Shown here one piece after another: positions 36,846-40,193 of a stretch of DNA of 40,193 bases. How positions within the stretch are numbered: position 1 is the first letter of the stretch; each line of letters starts with the position of its first letter. Source of the stretch: Mesorhizobium shangrilense (GTDB lineage: Bacteria > Pseudomonadota > Alphaproteobacteria > Rhizobiales > Rhizobiaceae); contig NZ_JBEWSZ010000017.1 of NCBI RefSeq assembly GCF_040537815.1, positions 1 through 40,193 on the forward strand. Reading direction: 5' to 3'. A model generated the notes under the pieces. The model was not told the origin of the DNA. It saw nothing but the letters and a program-made list of their open reading frames with translations, and did not search any database. A program made the translations under genes and the position numbers.

Positions 36846-38435
36846 TCAAGCTTCCGCAAACCACCAGCGTTCTGCGCAGCGAAAACCGTCCCAATCCCAG
36901 TTTGACGCCATCTTGTTGTGACCGACTTTCTTGGACAGCGCGTTGACGTAGTTAGCGAAGAGGGGAATGACGGCGCCGCCATCGTCCCTACAGAGTGCCT
37001 GCATCTCCGCATACATCTGCACCCGCTTTGCCTCGTCCAGCTCAGACCGGGCAGCCGCCAAGAGTTCGTTGAAGCGGGGGTTCTTCCAATGCGTATCGTT
37101 GTAATTAGCGTTAGACGCATAGACCTCTGAGAACATCCAGTCCGCAGTCGCCCGGCCGCCCCAATAGCACATCGACCAAGGCTTCTTCATCCAGATGTTT
37201 TCCCAGTAGCCGTCGCCGGGCTCACGGACAACGTCTATGGTGATTCCAGCCTTCGCTGCGTCCTGCTGATAGAGCACGGCGGTGTCGACAGCGCCTGCAA
37301 ATACCGCATCAGACGTCGACAAGCTGACCTTCAAGTCCGATAAGCCAGCCTTCTTCAGATGGAATTTTGCCTTGTCCGGATCAAACTCGCGCTGCGGCAG
37401 ATCTTTGGCGAAAAAGCGGTTTGCAGAGCCAATTGGGTGGTCATTGCCGAGCTGCCCATACCCGTGCAGCACAGTATCAAGCAACTGTTGTCGATTGATC
37501 GCATACTTGAGCGCTAGCCGCACATCCACATTATCGAAGGGTGCAACATCAACAAGCATAGGTAAGGTATAGTGTTGGGTACCGCCGATGGACACGATCT
37601 CCAAGCCCTTGTTCCGCTCCAGGAGATGAACGGTCTTCAGGTCGCACCTGTCCATTGCGTGGATTTGGCCTGTCGTCAGCGCATTCGTTCGCGCCGTGAC
37701 ATCATGTATGGCAAGGACCTCGAAGGAGTCGAACCAAGCCGCGTTTGGTTTCCAGTAGTTTGCGAAACGCTTGGATGTCGCTTTGACGCCGAAATCGATG
37801 GCCTCCAGGACAAATCCGCCCGCGCCAACCCCGGAAGTATCGACCTTCCCCTCCTTCGCCGGCATGATGGCCAGGCTATAGTGCTCCATAAGAAATGGAA
37901 AATCCGCATTGCCATCTTTTAGGACTATGACAAACGTTCCGGCACCATCGGAACGGATATCCTCGATGGGACCCACAACGGATTTTGCCTGTGACGTCGA
38001 ATCTTGACCTCGGTGATGATTGATCGAGGCGATAACATCGTCCGCTTGCAAGGTCTTGCCGTTGTGGAACTCTACGCCCTTTCGAAGTTTGAAGGTCCAG
38101 GTTTTGGCGTCCTTCGACGACTCCCAGGATTCGGCAAGTTCACCTACCAGATTGCCGGTAGCATCCACTTCGACGAGATAACCGTGCAGACTATGGCCGA
38201 ATGGCATCATGAATGAGTCTTTGTACATAGCAGGATCGAGCGTGTCTGTTGTGGAGCCTGCGCCAACGCCGATCTTGAAATGACCGCCTTTCTTCGGTGC
38301 CGCTTCTTGCGCGAGCGACGGTAGGACGCCGCTCGCCGAGCCGATCGCAAGCGCGCCGGCAGCCACTGCAGAATTAAGAAACTGCCTCCGGTCTAGAACA
38401 GAATTCAACGCTTGTATTTCATCCCATTTCTTCAT
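36846..38435 (-). CDS. ABC transporter substrate-binding protein 2 (SBP_bac_5, Tat-exported)
   Basis: A 529-residue periplasmic binding protein and close paralogue of the 29203-30792 product, the two aligning almost without gaps. The Tat signal has DRRQFL at ~15-20, then VAAGALAIGSASG and a cleavage region near SLAQEA. The start at 38435 (MKKWDEIQALN) has AGAGGAAA upstream. Differences cluster in the ligand-cleft region (for instance FLMEHYSLAIMPAK versus FALDDGHMAIMPAK), suggesting a related but not identical ligand. It lies divergent from the acyl-CoA ligase gene across operator copy C. The DppB/DppC permeases 3-5 kb away are its probable partners. Confidence 0.93.
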   Translation of the reverse strand: MKKWDEIQALNSVLDRRQFLNSAVAAGALAIGSASGVLPSLAQEAAPKKGGHFKIGVGAGSTTDTLDPAMYKDSFMMPFGHSLHGYLVEVDATGNLVGELAESWESSKDAKTWTFKLRKGVEFHNGKTLQADDVIASINHHRGQDSTSQAKSVVGPIEDIRSDGAGTFVIVLKDGNADFPFLMEHYSLAIMPAKEGKVDTSGVGAGGFVLEAIDFGVKATSKRFANYWKPNAAWFDSFEVLAIHDVTARTNALTTGQIHAMDRCDLKTVHLLERNKGLEIVSIGGTQHYTLPMLVDVAPFDNVDVRLALKYAINRQQLLDTVLHGYGQLGNDHPIGSANRFFAKDLPQREFDPDKAKFHLKKAGLSDLKVSLSTSDAVFAGAVDTAVLYQQDAAKAGITIDVVREPGDGYWENIWMKKPWSMCYWGGRATADWMFSEVYASNANYNDTHWKNPRFNELLAAARSELDEAKRVQMYAEMQALCRDDGGAVIPLFANYVNALSKKVGHNKMASNWDWDGFRCAERWWFAEA

Positions 38436-38751
38436 TGCAGGTTTCCTCTCTTTATCACTTTTATAGGACTGGTCGCTTCCAGTGCTTTCGTGAAGACTGC
38501 GGACGATGCCTCGCCAACCCGGCGTTAATCAACCAGTCACCTTGGCGAAGCTCTCTCTCAAGTGGCCAATGTCTCTCCGTCTCTCCCGGTTCAGTGCCTA
38601 CGCTATCAGAGCCGCGGCGTTGTGAGTTGCGCAAAAAAGTAATCTGCCGAATGATTTTATTTCGAATTTTCAGGCGGGCTTCATTGCCTATAACGGGTAT
38701 GCGGCTTGAAAAGCACGCCACACAGCCGTCATGACCAAGGGGAGTCTAGCT
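38436..38751. other. Divergent intergenic region with operator copy C
   Basis: 316 bp between binding-protein gene 2 and the acyl-CoA ligase gene. No gene; it holds copy C of the shared operator and the predicted promoters for both genes. Confidence 0.5.
38629..38694 (+). promoter_or_regulatory. Shared island operator, copy C, with -10 box
   Basis: GCGCAAAAAAGTAATCTG starts at 38629 and TATAAC at 38689 (60 bp apart), 57 bp before the acyl-CoA ligase start. On the other strand TGATAGC near 38602-38608 could be the -10 of binding-protein gene 2. Confidence 0.65.
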
Positions 38752-40193
38752 TTGACCTACAATAGCGCATGGGAGAACAGACGGGGGCGTCTCAAGCGCT
38801 TGTTGGCGCCGCAAAGTGCAGTGTTCATCGGCGGGGCCTCGATGGTACCCGCCATCGACTATTGTCGTGCGCGTGGCTTTCGAGGACCTATCCATGTTGT
38901 CAACCCACGTCGCAGCGAGCTGGCGGGTATTCGCTGTGTGCCCAGCGTCGCCGGCCTCCCGGAGATACCTGACGTCGCGTTTATAGCGGTGCCGCGCGAG
39001 AGCGTGGTGGGCGTGGTACGTGAACTATCAGAAATCGGCGTCGCAGGTGCGATTTGTAATAGTTCCGGCTTCTCAGAAATGCACGGCGGAGAGAAGTCGC
39101 AGCGCGACCTAGTGCAAGCAGCAGGAGAAATGCCGATAATCGGGCCGAATTGCCCCGGCGTGGCCAACTTTGCCGATCGATCCGTCTTCATGATGGACCA
39201 TTTCGGTGACCATGACGAGAACGGCAGCGTCGCCCTCATAAGCAATGGCGGCTCTTACCTCTCCGACCTGGGATGTGCGGAGCGGTCGCTGCCGGTGGCC
39301 TATTCCGTCGGACTCGGAAATCAGGCGATGGTAACTGCAGCCGACGTGATGGATGTGGTTCTGGATGATGAACGCGTTCGGGCAGTGAATCTTTATTTGG
39401 AGGGCATTAGCGACGCGGCCGTCCTCTCCGCTGCAGGTCTCAAAGCCGCGCGCAAAGGTATCCCGGTGGTCGTCATCAAGGGTGGCCGAACGAGTGCCGG
39501 TCGGCGGGCGACCCAGTCACATACCGCTTCGCTTGCGGGCGATGATGTCGTGACTTCCGCGCTGTTCAAGCGGCTCGGATTCGTCGAGGTGCGCACCCCA
39601 ACTGAGGCGTTGGAGACGCTGAAGATGCTGGTGTACACGCCAAGAGTGAAAGGGCGTCGTACGGCATATGCAACAAGTTCGGGCTCCTATGCGGTGCTCG
39701 GGGGCGACATTGCCGAAGTTAATGGGCTTGACCTGCAAACGCCATCAGCGGAAGCGGCAGCAGAGCTTGAGAAATATCTACCGGCCTTTGTTCATCCGGC
39801 CAACCCTCTCGACATCTCTTCTGGGGTCGATGCGGGCTTCGATCAAAATCTGAATATCTATCGAGCATACCTGTCGGATGATCGCGACATGGCTCTGCAG
39901 GTAATGTGCTACCCGCCCGAGGGCGGCTGGGATCCACAAAGCTGGAACATCAGCACTAAGGCATTCGCGCAAGCAGCACGCGAGCGCGGATTGCCTGCAG
40001 CTTTCGTCAACACAGTGCCGGAAGCGCTACCGAAAAGCGTCCGCGAGCGGATGATCGCCGACGGATTGGCCCCGCTGCAGGGGATGGAAGACGGCCTTCG
40101 TGCTGTGTCAAATGCAATGCGCTTGTCGGAGCTGGCGGACGCCCTTTCTCAAAGGACGGACGAAGAAATTCTTCTACCAAGGTATGCGGTTCG
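38752..40193 (+). CDS. NDP-forming acyl-CoA ligase (acetate-CoA ligase family), 3' end beyond window
   Basis: At least 480 residues of a ligase that makes an acyl-CoA through a phosphohistidine. The N-terminal CoA-binding Rossmann domain starts SAVFIGGASMVPAIDYC and includes VAFIAVPRESV. The succinyl-CoA-ligase-like middle has IIGPNCPGVANF and the phospho-acceptor histidine in QSHTASLAGDD. The C-terminal ATP-grasp part would lie past the right edge. I choose TTG 38752 because AAGGGGAG stands 7 bp before it; an ATG at 38731, in frame, lacks any Shine-Dalgarno. It is controlled by operator copy C. The acyl substrate is unknown; a betaine-derived acid acted on later by the enoyl-CoA hydratase is a reasonable guess. 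Confidence 0.9.
   Translation, partial: MTYNSAWENRRGRLKRLLAPQSAVFIGGASMVPAIDYCRARGFRGPIHVVNPRRSELAGIRCVPSVAGLPEIPDVAFIAVPRESVVGVVRELSEIGVAGAICNSSGFSEMHGGEKSQRDLVQAAGEMPIIGPNCPGVANFADRSVFMMDHFGDHDENGSVALISNGGSYLSDLGCAERSLPVAYSVGLGNQAMVTAADVMDVVLDDERVRAVNLYLEGISDAAVLSAAGLKAARKGIPVVVIKGGRTSAGRRATQSHTASLAGDDVVTSALFKRLGFVEVRTPTEALETLKMLVYTPRVKGRRTAYATSSGSYAVLGGDIAEVNGLDLQTPSAEAAAELEKYLPAFVHPANPLDISSGVDAGFDQNLNIYRAYLSDDRDMALQVMCYPPEGGWDPQSWNISTKAFAQAARERGLPAAFVNTVPEALPKSVRERMIADGLAPLQGMEDGLRAVSNAMRLSELADALSQRTDEEILLPRYAV

Noticed and set aside
1..40193. CRISPR arrays, tRNA or rRNA genes, phage genes, att sites
   Set aside because: No regular short repeats with spacers, no cloverleaf-like sequence and no integrase or phage structural genes were seen on reading both strands.

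Overview
The window looks like a chromosomal segment of a rhizobium-type alphaproteobacterium (Hyphomicrobiales, most like Mesorhizobium and relatives). The evidence is high-GC codon use, a pccB-pccA-methylmalonyl-CoA mutase cluster with its own ScfR/PccR regulator, and many ABC peptide/opine-type transport and amine-catabolism genes. This taxonomic call comes from gene style only.

Region 1 (1-8.35 kb) is ordinary metabolism. A minus-strand operon pccB-pccA-mcm-bioB (bioB runs off the left edge) converts propionyl-CoA to succinyl-CoA and makes the biotin that the carboxylase needs. The divergent pccR gene encodes the likely regulator, and a row of GCAAA-type repeats lies across its start.

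Region 2 (8.7-25.5 kb) is an accessory catabolic island. It holds a one-piece double ABC ATPase, a LysR regulator, and a translationally coupled unit mttB-like methyltransferase / enolase-superfamily epimerase / GlxA-AraC regulator. It also holds a second LysR, an operon of DapA-family lyase, PuuC-like aldehyde dehydrogenase and PuuB-like FAD oxidase, then an enoyl-CoA hydratase, a betaine aldehyde dehydrogenase and two SDR genes, the first frameshifted. The epimerase has the residue pattern I remember for hydroxyproline/proline-betaine 2-epimerase (HpbD). The best overall guess is therefore uptake and breakdown of a proline-betaine-like quaternary amine. This is inference.

Region 3 (25.8-28.5 kb) is an insertion-sequence scar: a broken IS630, a broken IS110 and a complete-looking IS3 element with long, two-tier inverted repeats.

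Region 4 (29.2-40.2 kb) returns to the island theme. It has two near-identical Tat-exported substrate-binding proteins, the C-terminal stub of a third, DppB/DppC permeases, a nitronate-monooxygenase-family flavoprotein, a DMT transporter and an NDP-forming acyl-CoA ligase cut by the right edge.

The most striking signal is a ~29-bp element (core GCGCAAAAAARTMAYCTG) in four intergenic regions 10-18 kb apart. In three of them it lies exactly 59-60 bp upstream of a TATAAM -10 box. It joins the dapA operon, the flavoprotein gene, the acyl-CoA ligase gene and the binding-protein genes into one predicted regulon spanning the IS scar. A second 22-bp element is shared by the mttB promoter and the SDR promoter.
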